NCBI GenBank assembly: GCA_020723325.1
Contig: DYJD01000023.1
Location: forward strand, 62,001-126,000
Reading direction: 5' to 3'
DNA from: Desulfosudis oleivorans
GTDB lineage: Bacteria > Desulfobacterota > Desulfobacteria > Desulfobacterales > SURF-7
Length of the DNA stretch: 64,000 nt
Both the position numbers and the translations under genes were made by a program. The notes beneath the pieces were generated by a model. It did no database searches. It was not told the origin of the DNA and saw only the letters and a program-made list of their open reading frames with translations. This document shows positions 37,161-46,316 of this stretch, piece by piece (within the stretch, counting starts at the first letter, position 1; each line of letters starts with the position of its first letter).

Positions 37161-38078
37161 ATGCCACGCATCGCCCGCATGATCGTTCATGACCAGAAAA
37201 CGGTTTACCATGTGATCTCCCGCACCGCCTTGGACGGGTTTCCCCTGGGCGACTTTGAAAAGGAACACTTGGTTGAATTGATTAAAAACTTGGGCAAACA
37301 GTATTTTGCCGAGATTCTGGGTTTTTGTGTCATGGGAAATCATTTTCATCTCCTGATCCGGATGTTCCCGGACCATCATTTTTCCGATGATGATCTCCGT
37401 AAACGATATCAAGCAGTATTTCCAGGCCGGGAATTGTATGACGGGCAGACTCCTCATTTCCGCAACAAGTGGTCGGACTTGTCGGAATTCATGAAGGATC
37501 TTAAGCAGCGCTTTTCCTGCTTTTATAACAGACGGCATCATCGACGGGGTTTCTTCTGGGGGGATCGGTACAAAAGCGTGATTGTGGAAAACGGCGAAAC
37601 CCTGATCAACTGTCTGGCCTATATCGATTTGAATCCGTTACGGGCCGGGCTGGTAAAAAGGCCTGAAGACTACCGCTGGTGCTCTTTGGCCTATCATATC
37701 CAGACCGGCAATAAGGATGGATTTTTATCCCTGGATTTTGGCTTGGTGGAATTCGGTGAAAAAAAAGCGGATGAACGACTGCGGTACTACCGGCGGTATT
37801 TGTATGAGGCCGGTGGTCTTGAAAAACCCGGTAAGAAGGGAACAATCCGTCGCGATATTGTCGAGCAGGAACGGGAAAGGGATTTTAAATTGGCTCGCAT
37901 GCAGCGCTTTCTATACCGCACCCGTTATTTTACGGACGCGGGGGTGATCGGTTCCAAGGAATTTGTAGGCGTTCATTATCAGCGCTTCAAGAGTGTCTTT
38001 ATCAGCAAGAAAGAGAAACAGCCTCGGCCGGTAAGCGGACTATCTTTTTACTCACTCAAGCGATTTTCAGAAGGTTGA
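37161..38078 (+). CDS. REP-associated tyrosine transposase (RAYT), copy 1
   Basis: 305 residues from the ATG at 37161 (GAGGA site). Y1-transposase fold: HUH motif in [10 protein letters not shown] (about 65-74) and a candidate catalytic tyrosine in [31 protein letters not shown] is typical of the family. RAYTs are domesticated single-strand endonucleases linked with REP sequences and act rarely as transposons. Almost identical to 62464-63384. It closes accessory locus A. Confidence 0.92.
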   Translation: MPRIARMIVHDQKTVYHVISRTALDGFPLGDFEKEHLVELIKNLGKQYFAEILGFCVMGNHFHLLIRMFPDHHFSDDDLRKRYQAVFPGRELYDGQTPHFRNKWSDLSEFMKDLKQRFSCFYNRRHHRRGFFWGDRYKSVIVENGETLINCLAYIDLNPLRAGLVKRPEDYRWCSLAYHIQTGNKDGFLSLDFGLVEFGEKKADERLRYYRRYLYEAGGLEKPGKKGTIRRDIVEQERERDFKLARMQRFLYRTRYFTDAGVIGSKEFVGVHYQRFKSVFISKKEKQPRPVSGLSFYSLKRFSEG

Positions 38079-38207
38079 AAGACTTTCAAGCCAGGAACAG
38101 AATAAAAAGAAAAAACAGGGACAGATAATTTTTATTAACATTTGCCCCTTCACAGGTTATGTTTCTTTCAGTTTATAGCAACCCTCTATATTAAAAGAGA
38201 GGACCCT

Positions 38208-38650
38208 ATGCCACGAATCGCCCGCATGATCGTTCATGACCAAAAAACGGTTTATCATGTGATCTCCCGCACCGCCCTGGATGGGTTTCCCCTGGGAGAC
38301 TTTGAAAAGGAACACTTGGTTGAATTGATTAAAAACTTGGGCAAACAGTATTTTGCCGAGATTCTGGGTTTTTGTGTCATGGGAAATCATTTTCATCTCC
38401 TGATCCGGATGTTCCCGGACCATCATTTTTCCGATGATGATCTCCGTAAACGATATCAAGCGGTATTTCCGGGCCGGGAATTGTATGACGGGCAGATTCC
38501 TCATTTCCGCAACAAATAGTCGGACTTGTCGGAATTCATGAAGGATTTTAAACAGCGTTTTTCCTGCTTTTACAACAGACGGCATCATCGACAGGGATTC
38601 TTCTGGGGGGATCGGTACAAAAGCGTGATTGTGGAATTCGGTGAAAAGCA
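38208..38650 (+). pseudogene. RAYT copy 2, nonsense and deletion
   Basis: Starts like copy 1 with the same leader (GGGACAGATAA near 38125), but the Trp codon at 38517-38519 is TAG. Further on, a 162-bp block is missing between two GTGGAA hexamers (37584 and 37746 in copy 1), so IVE joins directly to FGEK. The copy then ends after about ten bases. A dead tandem duplicate. Confidence 0.9.
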
Positions 38651-39022
38651 CCGTGATTGATATAACCGGTCACCAAACCAAGCATGCTGATTAGAATATG
38701 GTTTTTAATAAGGGGTTAAGGCTGAAGGCTGAAGGGAAAACAAATGGTTTTGGCAATGATAAAGTCTCTTAATAGGCCCTTTAACTTTAATCTTTTCATC
38801 ATTCAAAGTTTTGTTGGACATTATATGATTCAGATCGAAAAACCTTCTCGCCACTTCACGCTGTCCAATAAATATCCATTCCATGACTTTTCAAGTCCTG
38901 CCCAATAATGCTCAATCACCTTACATGCGATTGCCCTGAGGCGCATACATGGGCATTTCTTCATGCGATCCGGAATAGAATTGGTGCAGTAAAGTTATAT
39001 GGCTTTTTTTGATCCCTTTTGT
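38651..39022. other. Gene-free stretch after RAYT copy 2
   Basis: I see no credible gene. A short plus-strand frame from 38825 (MIQIEKPSRHFTLSN) stops after 27 codons and may be a decayed fragment. It lies between the RAYT pseudogene and the convergent HDOD gene. Confidence 0.4.
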
Positions 39023-40351
39023 TTATTGGGAGTATCTTTTTATTAGCTGTTTTACTGCGAATGGGGAGGTGCTGATTTTTTTTATTAAGGCCGGGAGAAG
39101 CCTTTTTTCGGCCAGGCCCTTAATTGAATCATTCTCCCAATTCACAATCTGCAGATATTCATCTAAAAAGGTGACGGGCAATTTATCTAGGGACTGGCCA
39201 CGAAAAATTTCATAACAGAGGCGTGTCAAATACAGGATAGTGACGTTGTTTTTTACTTCTTCAGGAATTCTATCCGGAACCGAAAACTCCGGATAGAACT
39301 GATATTCAATGCTCTGCCATATGATATCAGGCAAATTCCAGGTTTTCAATAAGAGGGCGCCCATTTGAGATTTATCCAACATATTAATATACATATCAAA
39401 ATTTGGATTTTTCTCTTTCAGCAAATGGATGATGATTTGGCCGACATCATTCAGGAGTCCGATGGTGGCTATTTCTGCGGGAGCGCCGACCTCCGATTCC
39501 TTGGCCAGGGTGAACGAAAGTTGTGAAAGAATCACAGAGCGTGTATGAATTTCTCTGAAGGCTGGCGTATCGGGCATTGTGCGTTTGATACCTTCTGCTA
39601 TGATTAATTGATACATCATATCCAGCCCGAGAAAGGTGGTTGCATAGCGCATATCGGAAATTTTCTTTTCCAATCCATAATAAACGGAATTGATTGTTTT
39701 AAGCACAGTACCCACCAGGGCCGGGTCTTTCATGACCTCTTCCGCCACCTCATTTACCGATATCTTATCTTCCAGAAGCCTATTCGCCAAAGTGTTGGCA
39801 AATGCCGGCAGCCGTGGGACTTTGCTTGTGATGCCCCGGAGAATTTCCATTCGGCGGAAGTCTGTTTTTATTCCGGAACGTTGGATGAAAATATCATCCA
39901 TGAGTTTTTTGTTTCTGTGTTCAATATTTTCCAAGATACATTCAAATCGCTGTATCCGTTGATTGGATAGATATTCCATGTGTTTGTAAAAGGCCAATTG
40001 GGCTTTATCGTCCAAACGATTGATGGCATCCTTGTCAACAAGAAGCACTTTCGAGTTTTCAGATGCAACGGCAAATGAAGCTTCGTCGATTTCTCTCGGA
40101 AAGTGGAGTTCGCCGATCCAGTCTCCCGGCCCCAAGGTCGCGACATTTTTCTGTTTATTTTTTTTATTTATGGCAATCCTTATTTTTCCGCTTAAGATTA
40201 TATAAATTTTGTCCCTATTTTCTCCAGCCCGAATAAGGACATCACCTGGATTAAGCGTCCTCACGGGGGCGGAAGCGCTCATTATCTCGATTTCTTTTGA
40301 ACTGAATTGCTTCCATACGGCAGTTTGATTATTTCTATCAGAGATAGTCAT
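39023..40351 (-). CDS. cNMP-binding and HDOD domain signalling protein
   Basis: 442 residues. Residues about 10-125 are a cyclic-nucleotide-binding-type domain (PGDVLIRAGENRDKIYIILS, LGPGDWIGEL); about 170-370 form an HDOD domain (LPAFANTLANRLLEDKIS, VLKTINSVYYGLEKKISDM, GLLNDVGQIIIHLL), an HD-like output domain without the catalytic His-Asp (NDVG in place of HD-G). The HDOD family is tied to signalling, chemotaxis and stress control. The ligand is unknown since the phosphate-binding arginine is not clear. Convergent with the RAYT pseudogene and divergent from the TetR gene at 40635. Confidence 0.88.
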   Translation of the reverse strand: MTISDRNNQTAVWKQFSSKEIEIMSASAPVRTLNPGDVLIRAGENRDKIYIILSGKIRIAINKKNKQKNVATLGPGDWIGELHFPREIDEASFAVASENSKVLLVDKDAINRLDDKAQLAFYKHMEYLSNQRIQRFECILENIEHRNKKLMDDIFIQRSGIKTDFRRMEILRGITSKVPRLPAFANTLANRLLEDKISVNEVAEEVMKDPALVGTVLKTINSVYYGLEKKISDMRYATTFLGLDMMYQLIIAEGIKRTMPDTPAFREIHTRSVILSQLSFTLAKESEVGAPAEIATIGLLNDVGQIIIHLLKEKNPNFDMYINMLDKSQMGALLLKTWNLPDIIWQSIEYQFYPEFSVPDRIPEEVKNNVTILYLTRLCYEIFRGQSLDKLPVTFLDEYLQIVNWENDSIKGLAEKRLLPALIKKISTSPFAVKQLIKRYSQ

Positions 40352-40634
40352 TGCCTATTCCCTCCTCAATATGTAGAAGGGATCATATCATGATCGATGT
40401 GTTTCATTCAAATAAAACATTGATTTTCCAGTAACTACCAGAAAAAAAACATATGGTTGGCAACAAAGTCGATTCTCTGTTTCTTGGCGCGGGTCCCGAG
40501 GGCTTCCTAAATTTGAGTTCCTTCATAAACCGCAGCTTTATTGACAAGTACCTGCAAAAATGATTGATACGCATCAAACTGCAATGGGTACCGCGATTTA
40601 TAAAAACCGTTTGAGTGAAGGGAAGGAGTGAGTA

Positions 40635-41288
40635 ATGGCGCAATCCGCGGATGCACGAAGAAAACTCCGTAAAGAAAATCTCATACAACGCAAGCAGAAA
40701 ATTAAAAGCGCCGCCCAAGAGCTTTTTTCTAAGAACGGTTATCGATTCACCACCATCGAGGCGGTGGCTAGGACTGCTGGTTACAGCAAGCGCACGGTCT
40801 ATCTGGATTTTATGAACAAGGACGACCTGTTCATTAGTCTGGCGGCCGACGGCCTGGAGTTCCTCTTGAACGATTTGAAAAAAATACCCATGGGCATGCT
40901 CCCCCTGGAGACCTATATCGAACGCTATGTCGAAACCATCGTTGACTTCTCCTATCATCACCAGATCTACTTTCATATGTTTGCCGTGGACGCCACTCGC
41001 GACATTATCGAAAATTGCTCTGATGAAACCAAGCGCCGGGCAGCGGAAATCGAAATCGCCGGCTTTGGACTGATCGCCGCCGAGGTGGAGCGAGCCATTC
41101 AGGAAAAGGTCATTCCGCCCACGGATGCCTGGGAAGCTGCCGGAATTTTCATTGGTGCGGTTGTGGGTATCATCTTGCTCTCCCTGGGGGGCAGCCAGGT
41201 GGTCTTTAAGCAAAAAGATCTGGTGGCCAAAGCTAAAACCGCCGGCCGGCTGATTGTCAAAGGCCTGTTCTCCAAACGTCCCGCATGA
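40635..41288 (+). CDS. TetR/AcrR family regulator of the ALDH/FAD cluster
   Basis: 217 residues. HTH in residues about 20-65 (KIKSAAQELFSKNGYRFTT, AGYSKRTVYLDFMNKDDLF). The C-terminal ligand domain is helical with a hydrophobic end helix (AAGIFIGAVVGIILLSL). It is followed on the same strand by an aldehyde dehydrogenase and three flavoproteins; between them lie two tandem operator palindromes (41347-41376), the probable targets. GGAAGGAG at 40621-40628 sets the start. A TTGACA at 40541-40546 is a possible -35 with a poor -10. Confidence 0.92.
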   Translation: MAQSADARRKLRKENLIQRKQKIKSAAQELFSKNGYRFTTIEAVARTAGYSKRTVYLDFMNKDDLFISLAADGLEFLLNDLKKIPMGMLPLETYIERYVETIVDFSYHHQIYFHMFAVDATRDIIENCSDETKRRAAEIEIAGFGLIAAEVERAIQEKVIPPTDAWEAAGIFIGAVVGIILLSLGGSQVVFKQKDLVAKAKTAGRLIVKGLFSKRPA

Positions 41289-41316
41289 TCAGCTGATTTC
41301 ATCACTCAAAAAAGAC

Positions 41317-41346
41317 TTGACATGGAGGAAAAAAATCGATTATTTG
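41317..41346 (+). promoter_or_regulatory. Possible promoter of the ALDH/FAD cluster
   Basis: TTGACA (41317-41322), 18 bp, TATTTG (41341-41346), directly abutting the operator pair. The -35 is perfect and the -10 weak, as is common for regulated promoters. Confidence 0.45.
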
Positions 41347-41376
41347 GTAACCAGCGGTTACTAACCAGTGGTTACC
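41347..41376. promoter_or_regulatory. Two tandem 15-bp operator palindromes
   Basis: GTAACCAGCGGTTAC (41347-41361) and CTAACCAGTGGTTAC (41362-41376) are back-to-back palindromes with 3-base centres; their centres are 15 bp apart. The pair lies where transcription of the ALDH gene would begin. Likely sites for two dimers of the TetR protein at 40635-41288. Confidence 0.7.
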
Positions 41377-41488
41377 ATTTCCGGCAACACATTCGTCCAT
41401 TGCCCTTAAAGGAGGCCGGGAACTGGGACTAACCCGTCCGCATGCCAATTGGGTGAATCGGCAGGAGAAAGAAAGGGACGCAGCTTTC

Positions 41489-42955
41489 ATGCAAGATATC
41501 ACTTATGCTTGGTTCAATAACGCTCAACCCACAGGGATGGTTGCAAACTTTGAGCGCATCTTTCGGGCCCAGCAAAGAGCATATCAAAAAAATCTTTTAC
41601 CAACGGCTGAAGAGCGGATTGAAAATTTGAAGACCCTTAAAAGGGCAATCATCCAAAATCGTCTCAGGCTTGCCAATGCCATGGACATGGACTTCAACGG
41701 CCGCTCCAGGGATGAATCCTATCTGGCGGAAGTGGTCTGCAGTCTGGAGGCGATCAATCATTCCATTAAGCGTATCAAAAAATGGATGAAACCGTCCAGG
41801 CGCAGGCCAGGATACCTGTTTTTGCCGTCACGGGCCAAAGTATATTATCAGCCCCTGGGAATCGTGGGGATTATCGTTCCCTGGAATTATCCTTTTTATT
41901 TGATGGCCACACCCCTGGTGGGGGCCTTGGCAGCCGGCAATCGGGTCTGCGTGAAAATGAGCAAACACACGCCCAACACGGCCCAGACTGTCAAAGCCCT
42001 GCTGGGTGAAATTTTCAACGAGGATCTGGTGGCGGTTTTTTCAGGGCAGGAAATTTCCGGTTCAGAATTCAGTGCGCAACCCTGGAATCATCTGCTTTTC
42101 ACAGGATCCACTGTCTCGGGTAAAGATGTCATGCGGTCCGCTGCTGAAAATCTGACACCGGTAACCCTGGAGTTGGGCGGCAAGTCCCCGGCGATCATCA
42201 GCCAGGAGGTGCCGATCATGACCGCGGCCAGGAGAATCGCCTGGGGCAAGCTCCTTAATGCCGGGCAAACCTGTGTGGCCCCGGATCATGTTCTCTGCCC
42301 TGAAAACCGTATTGATGGGTTTGTTGAATCGTTCCGTGAAGCCGTAGGTCGGATGTATCCAACTTTAAAAGATAACAAGGACTATACTTCCATTGAAAAT
42401 GACTACCAGTATGAACGCCTTCAGGCATTTTTGAGCGACGCGGCCGCAAAGGGCGCAGGTATCATCGAAATAAACCCGGCAAAAGAGTGCTTTGCCGGAA
42501 CCAGAAAGATGCCGGTATACATTATCTTGAATGTTGATGCGGAAATGGAAGTAATGAAACAGGAAATATTCGGGCCCATCCTACCGGTCGTTGCCTATAA
42601 AACCCTGGAAGATGCGGTGTCCTTTGTAAACTGCCGGCCCCGGCCCCTGGCCTTGTATTATTTCGATTATAACCGGAAGAATATAGAATACATCATCCAC
42701 AACACCCACTCGGGCGGGATTTTGATCAACGATACCATCGCCCATGCGGCGCAACATGATCTTCCTTTTGGCGGGATCGGGCCATCTGGCATGGGTGTGT
42801 ATCACGGGTGGGAGGGATTTTTAACCTTTTCCAAAGCCAAGGGGGTGCTTATCAAGCCTAAATTCAACAGCGCGGAATGGATATACCCGCCGTATGGCAG
42901 GGCGCTGCATAAGCTTCTATACAGATTTCTATTTCGAGAAGGAGAGGGTACATGA
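41489..42955 (+). CDS. Aldehyde dehydrogenase (coniferyl aldehyde dehydrogenase-like, class 3 type)
   Basis: 488 residues from the ATG at 41489 (AAGGGA upstream); a GTG at 41453 lacks a ribosome site. Motifs: VPWNYPFYLMATPLVGALAA, FTGSTVSGKDVMRSAAEN, catalytic glutamate in LELGGKSPAII, catalytic cysteine in NAGQTCVAPDHVLC, and QEIFGPILPVV. It oxidises aldehydes with NAD(P). No membrane tail is seen, though the C-terminus is basic and aromatic. Its stop overlaps the next start by 4 bp (ATGA), so it is translated together with the flavoproteins and may use their product. Confidence 0.93.
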   Translation: MQDITYAWFNNAQPTGMVANFERIFRAQQRAYQKNLLPTAEERIENLKTLKRAIIQNRLRLANAMDMDFNGRSRDESYLAEVVCSLEAINHSIKRIKKWMKPSRRRPGYLFLPSRAKVYYQPLGIVGIIVPWNYPFYLMATPLVGALAAGNRVCVKMSKHTPNTAQTVKALLGEIFNEDLVAVFSGQEISGSEFSAQPWNHLLFTGSTVSGKDVMRSAAENLTPVTLELGGKSPAIISQEVPIMTAARRIAWGKLLNAGQTCVAPDHVLCPENRIDGFVESFREAVGRMYPTLKDNKDYTSIENDYQYERLQAFLSDAAAKGAGIIEINPAKECFAGTRKMPVYIILNVDAEMEVMKQEIFGPILPVVAYKTLEDAVSFVNCRPRPLALYYFDYNRKNIEYIIHNTHSGGILINDTIAHAAQHDLPFGGIGPSGMGVYHGWEGFLTFSKAKGVLIKPKFNSAEWIYPPYGRALHKLLYRFLFREGEGT

Positions 42956-44670
42956 CGGATTATGATGTGGTGATAATCGGCGGCGGCATCAATGGCCTAA
43001 CCTGCGCAGCCTACCTGGGCAAGGCCGGCTTGAAAACAATAGTTATCGAGGCCAGGGGGGAATGCGGAGCCCATTGTGAAACCACGGAGCCCGGCATCCC
43101 CGGCTTTCTGCACAATCTGCATGCCACCTGGATGGTAACCCCCTTTGCCCCGGCCATGATTGATCTGGAGCTTGAAAGATACGGGCTTGAATATCGCACC
43201 ACCGAGTACGCCTGGGGCAAGACCTTTGCCGACGGGAAAAACGCCCTGCTCAGTCAGAATTTTTTTCAGACCCTTGAAAACTGGAACAAGCATTCTGCCA
43301 AGGATGCGGAGGTCTTGACCAAAGCGATCCATTTCTTACCGAATCATATCCTTGAACTGACGGATCTCATGCACAACTGGATGTTCACGGCGCCTTCGGC
43401 GGCAAAGATGAAGGATCTGGCCCTGTTTTGTGACAAGCTATTTGCCAATCTGGGAGTAAACCTGAGTGGCCGTGAATTTCTCAACATGAATGGTTTTGAA
43501 GTCATGGACCGGATATTCGAATCCGAATATATCAAAACCATGGCCATGACCCTGGGGTGGATTGCCGGCTTCAATCCATTGCATCCCACCATCGGCTCCC
43601 TGGGTTCTTTTTTATTGGGCCTCCTCACCGGCCCTTTTTACCCCTCGGTGATCATCGCCGGCGGTTCCCATGAATTGACCCATGTGCTGGTAAAAGCCGC
43701 TTTGTCCCATGGGGTCAAGGTCGTTCCCAATTGCCCGGTTAGAAAGATCATTGTCGAAAACAACGAAGCCAAGGGCGTGGTCCTTTCCGAAAAGGCCACC
43801 TACCCCAATGAGATCATCCGGGCCAAGAAAGTGGTGAGCAACCTCACGGTTGTACCCACCTTCATCGATTTGATCGGTCCGGAACATCTATCCCCTAATA
43901 TGGCTGAAAAAATCAAAGGCTATTCTTACGACGAGCAAAACCTCTTTACTGTTCATTATGCCCTGGGCGGCGCTCCCCGGTTCAAATCCGCTGAGTTTGA
44001 TGAAGGTATCCAAAAGTGCTGGATGGGATATTTTGGCGGGGACACTTCCGAGGAGCTAAGACAATTCGGGAAAAACATCTCACCGGCCGTCAGAAGGATT
44101 CATGACGATATCATCTGCAATTTCTTCGTGTGTACCTTGGCGGATCCGCTTCAAGCGCCGGAAGGCTGTCATACTTCCCATATCTGGCTGGATGTGCCGC
44201 CTGATCCTTTGCTCTGGAAGCACGGCCAACTCGGGGGGATGCAGGCATGGGATCAGATCAAAGGGCGGCTGGCGGATCAGATCGACGATGCCTATGAAGC
44301 CTATGCCCCGGGCTTCAAGAAATTGGTGCTGAACCGCGTCATCTATACGCCTTTGGACCAATACCGCCACAACCCCTCATCCGGCAAAGGCAGCTGGACT
44401 GGCGGCAGCGTCATTCCGGAACAATTCTATGACAGACGACCGGTGCCGGGCGTGTTGAAAGGCGGGGCATCCAGAACATTCATGAAGAATCTTTATTTAT
44501 CCAATTCCATCCACGTTCACTCCAACTCTTTGCTGGCCTCGGGGTATTTGGCTGCCTGTGAAGTTGCGGAAGATTGCGGCGTCAGAAATCAAGGCTGGTG
44601 GGTGGGCAAGGGGGGGGGGTGGTTTCTGGAAAACATGGGGAAAATTCCTACCAATTTGGGTGTGAGGTGA
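42952..44670 (+). CDS. CrtI/phytoene-desaturase-like FAD oxidoreductase 1
   Basis: 572 residues. N-terminal ADP-binding fold DYDVVIIGGGINGLTCAAYL, and a C-terminal GGASRTFMKNLYLSNSIH plus a last FAD-contact segment. Size and layout match the NAD(P)/FAD-dependent oxidoreductase group that includes carotenoid desaturases and PYROXD2/RetSat-like enzymes. The C-terminus carries GGG repeats (GKGGGWFLENMG). Substrate unknown. First of three consecutive related genes, overlapping the ALDH gene by 4 bp. Confidence 0.88.
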   Translation: MTDYDVVIIGGGINGLTCAAYLGKAGLKTIVIEARGECGAHCETTEPGIPGFLHNLHATWMVTPFAPAMIDLELERYGLEYRTTEYAWGKTFADGKNALLSQNFFQTLENWNKHSAKDAEVLTKAIHFLPNHILELTDLMHNWMFTAPSAAKMKDLALFCDKLFANLGVNLSGREFLNMNGFEVMDRIFESEYIKTMAMTLGWIAGFNPLHPTIGSLGSFLLGLLTGPFYPSVIIAGGSHELTHVLVKAALSHGVKVVPNCPVRKIIVENNEAKGVVLSEKATYPNEIIRAKKVVSNLTVVPTFIDLIGPEHLSPNMAEKIKGYSYDEQNLFTVHYALGGAPRFKSAEFDEGIQKCWMGYFGGDTSEELRQFGKNISPAVRRIHDDIICNFFVCTLADPLQAPEGCHTSHIWLDVPPDPLLWKHGQLGGMQAWDQIKGRLADQIDDAYEAYAPGFKKLVLNRVIYTPLDQYRHNPSSGKGSWTGGSVIPEQFYDRRPVPGVLKGGASRTFMKNLYLSNSIHVHSNSLLASGYLAACEVAEDCGVRNQGWWVGKGGGWFLENMGKIPTNLGVR

Positions 44671-44672
44671 GC

Positions 44673-46271
44673 ATGATGATGAAAAATGAATGTGATGTTG
44701 CCGTTGTCGGCGGCGGCCACAACGGTCTGATCTGCGCAGCCTATTTGGCAAGGGCCGGTTTAAATGTCATCCTGCTGGAGGCCAGGCATGAAACCGGCGG
44801 CGGCCTGGACACATTGAGTTTTGCCGGATTCCGGTATAATCCCCACGCCATTTACCACATGATGGCGGAATACATGCCGCCCTATAAAGATTTGGCGCTC
44901 TATGAAGGTGGGGTGCGCTATATTTTCCCGGAAGTACAGTCCGCCTATATTTCCAAAAATCATCCGCCTCTGATTTTCTATCAGGATCCGCAAAAGACCG
45001 CCCAGTATATTTCCGCGACCTTTTCCACCCAAGACGGACGAGCCTATGATAAAATGTACCAGGACTTCAAGGAGTATTCGGAGAAGATCCTCATGCCCTT
45101 GACCTATGTTCTGCCGATTCCGGCCATTGAACAGACGGTGGTGTTGAACAATGCCAAAGACCATGTGGGTAGAAGATACAACGAGATCGCGGAGCTGAGT
45201 CCGCTTGAAATCTTGAATTTATATCAATTCAGCGAGCCGGTCAAAGCAGGTGTATTGAACCTTTTTACCATGTGGGGGCTCTCGCCTTATGAAATCGGCT
45301 TTATTTTTCCCCTTTATGTCTACAGGATGACCAATGCGGCGCTGGTTGCCGGTGGATCCCACCGGCTCTCCTCGGCCATTTACAGGAAGTTCGTTGCCGC
45401 CGGCGGAAGAGTGCTGGACCGTGCGGAAGTGATCAAGGTCACCATGACCAACGGCAAGGCGGATGGCGTCATCACCAGGGACGGCAGTATTATTAAAGCC
45501 AAAGCCGTGGTTTCTTCCGTGGACCCCCAGCAAAACTATCTCCAGTTCTTCACGGAAAAGGAAATTCCAAAGGACCTTGTTGACAGCGCCAAAAATTGGA
45601 AATGGGAGAAGGAGACCTTTTTCAATGTCCATCTGGCCCTCCGGGCGGCTCCCAAATATATCGGCACCGAGTCCACCGGCGATGCCAACAAGGCCCTGAT
45701 CACCTTTATGGGCGTAGACCATACCGATAAGTTGCTCGATCATTTTGATGAACTGGAACAGGGACGGCTTGCCGCAACTCCGCTTGGGCATGCCACCTGT
45801 CCGTCGTTGTTTGATCCGATTCAAGCCTTTGACGGCTTTCAAACCGGACGATGGGAATGCCTGGTTCCCTTTGATGCCGACTGGGATAAGGTTGCCGGAG
45901 AATACGGGCAACGCTGCGTGGCGGAGTGGAAAAAATACGCACCCAATATCGATCCCATCCATACCTTGGTCTATCCGCCGACCTATATCGAGAAGAAGTT
46001 CAAGAACATGGTGCGGGGATCTTTTAAGCATGGCGCGTATATTCCGCTGCAAATGGGCTATTTGCGGCCCAATGACCGATGTTCCCAGGCCTATACACCC
46101 ATCGACGGGTTTTACAATTGCGGCGCCAGCGTCTATCCCGGCGGCATGATCCTCGGGGCCGGCGGATATCTGGCGGCCAATGTGTTGGCCGAAGATTTTC
46201 AAATCAAGAAAACCTGGGATGAACCTGTTTTTATCACAGCGGCAAGGGCCGCGGGAATCATAGCGGCCTAA
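44673..46271 (+). CDS. CrtI/phytoene-desaturase-like FAD oxidoreductase 2
   Basis: 532 residues from the ATG at 44673 (GAGGTGA site, two bases after the previous stop). Dinucleotide fold CDVAVVGGGHNGLICAAYL, then ARHETGGGLDT; a substrate-domain segment VAGGSHRLSSAIYRKFVAAGG; the C-terminal FAD motif YNCGASVYPGGMILGAGGYLA. Clear paralogue of the preceding gene by layout. The C-terminal pattern is that of redox-active members, so it probably desaturates or oxidises a hydrophobic substrate. Cytoplasmic or peripheral membrane. Confidence 0.9.
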   Translation: MMMKNECDVAVVGGGHNGLICAAYLARAGLNVILLEARHETGGGLDTLSFAGFRYNPHAIYHMMAEYMPPYKDLALYEGGVRYIFPEVQSAYISKNHPPLIFYQDPQKTAQYISATFSTQDGRAYDKMYQDFKEYSEKILMPLTYVLPIPAIEQTVVLNNAKDHVGRRYNEIAELSPLEILNLYQFSEPVKAGVLNLFTMWGLSPYEIGFIFPLYVYRMTNAALVAGGSHRLSSAIYRKFVAAGGRVLDRAEVIKVTMTNGKADGVITRDGSIIKAKAVVSSVDPQQNYLQFFTEKEIPKDLVDSAKNWKWEKETFFNVHLALRAAPKYIGTESTGDANKALITFMGVDHTDKLLDHFDELEQGRLAATPLGHATCPSLFDPIQAFDGFQTGRWECLVPFDADWDKVAGEYGQRCVAEWKKYAPNIDPIHTLVYPPTYIEKKFKNMVRGSFKHGAYIPLQMGYLRPNDRCSQAYTPIDGFYNCGASVYPGGMILGAGGYLAANVLAEDFQIKKTWDEPVFITAARAAGIIAA

Positions 46272-46316
46272 CGTTTGCTGACTGGTCCGTAAAACGGGCC
46301 AAGAGGGAGGGAACCC

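Noticed and set aside
40541..40569. Promoter for the second tetR (TTGACA then TTGATA)
   Set aside because: The -35 is perfect but the -10 matches only two bases, so I did not list it as a promoter.
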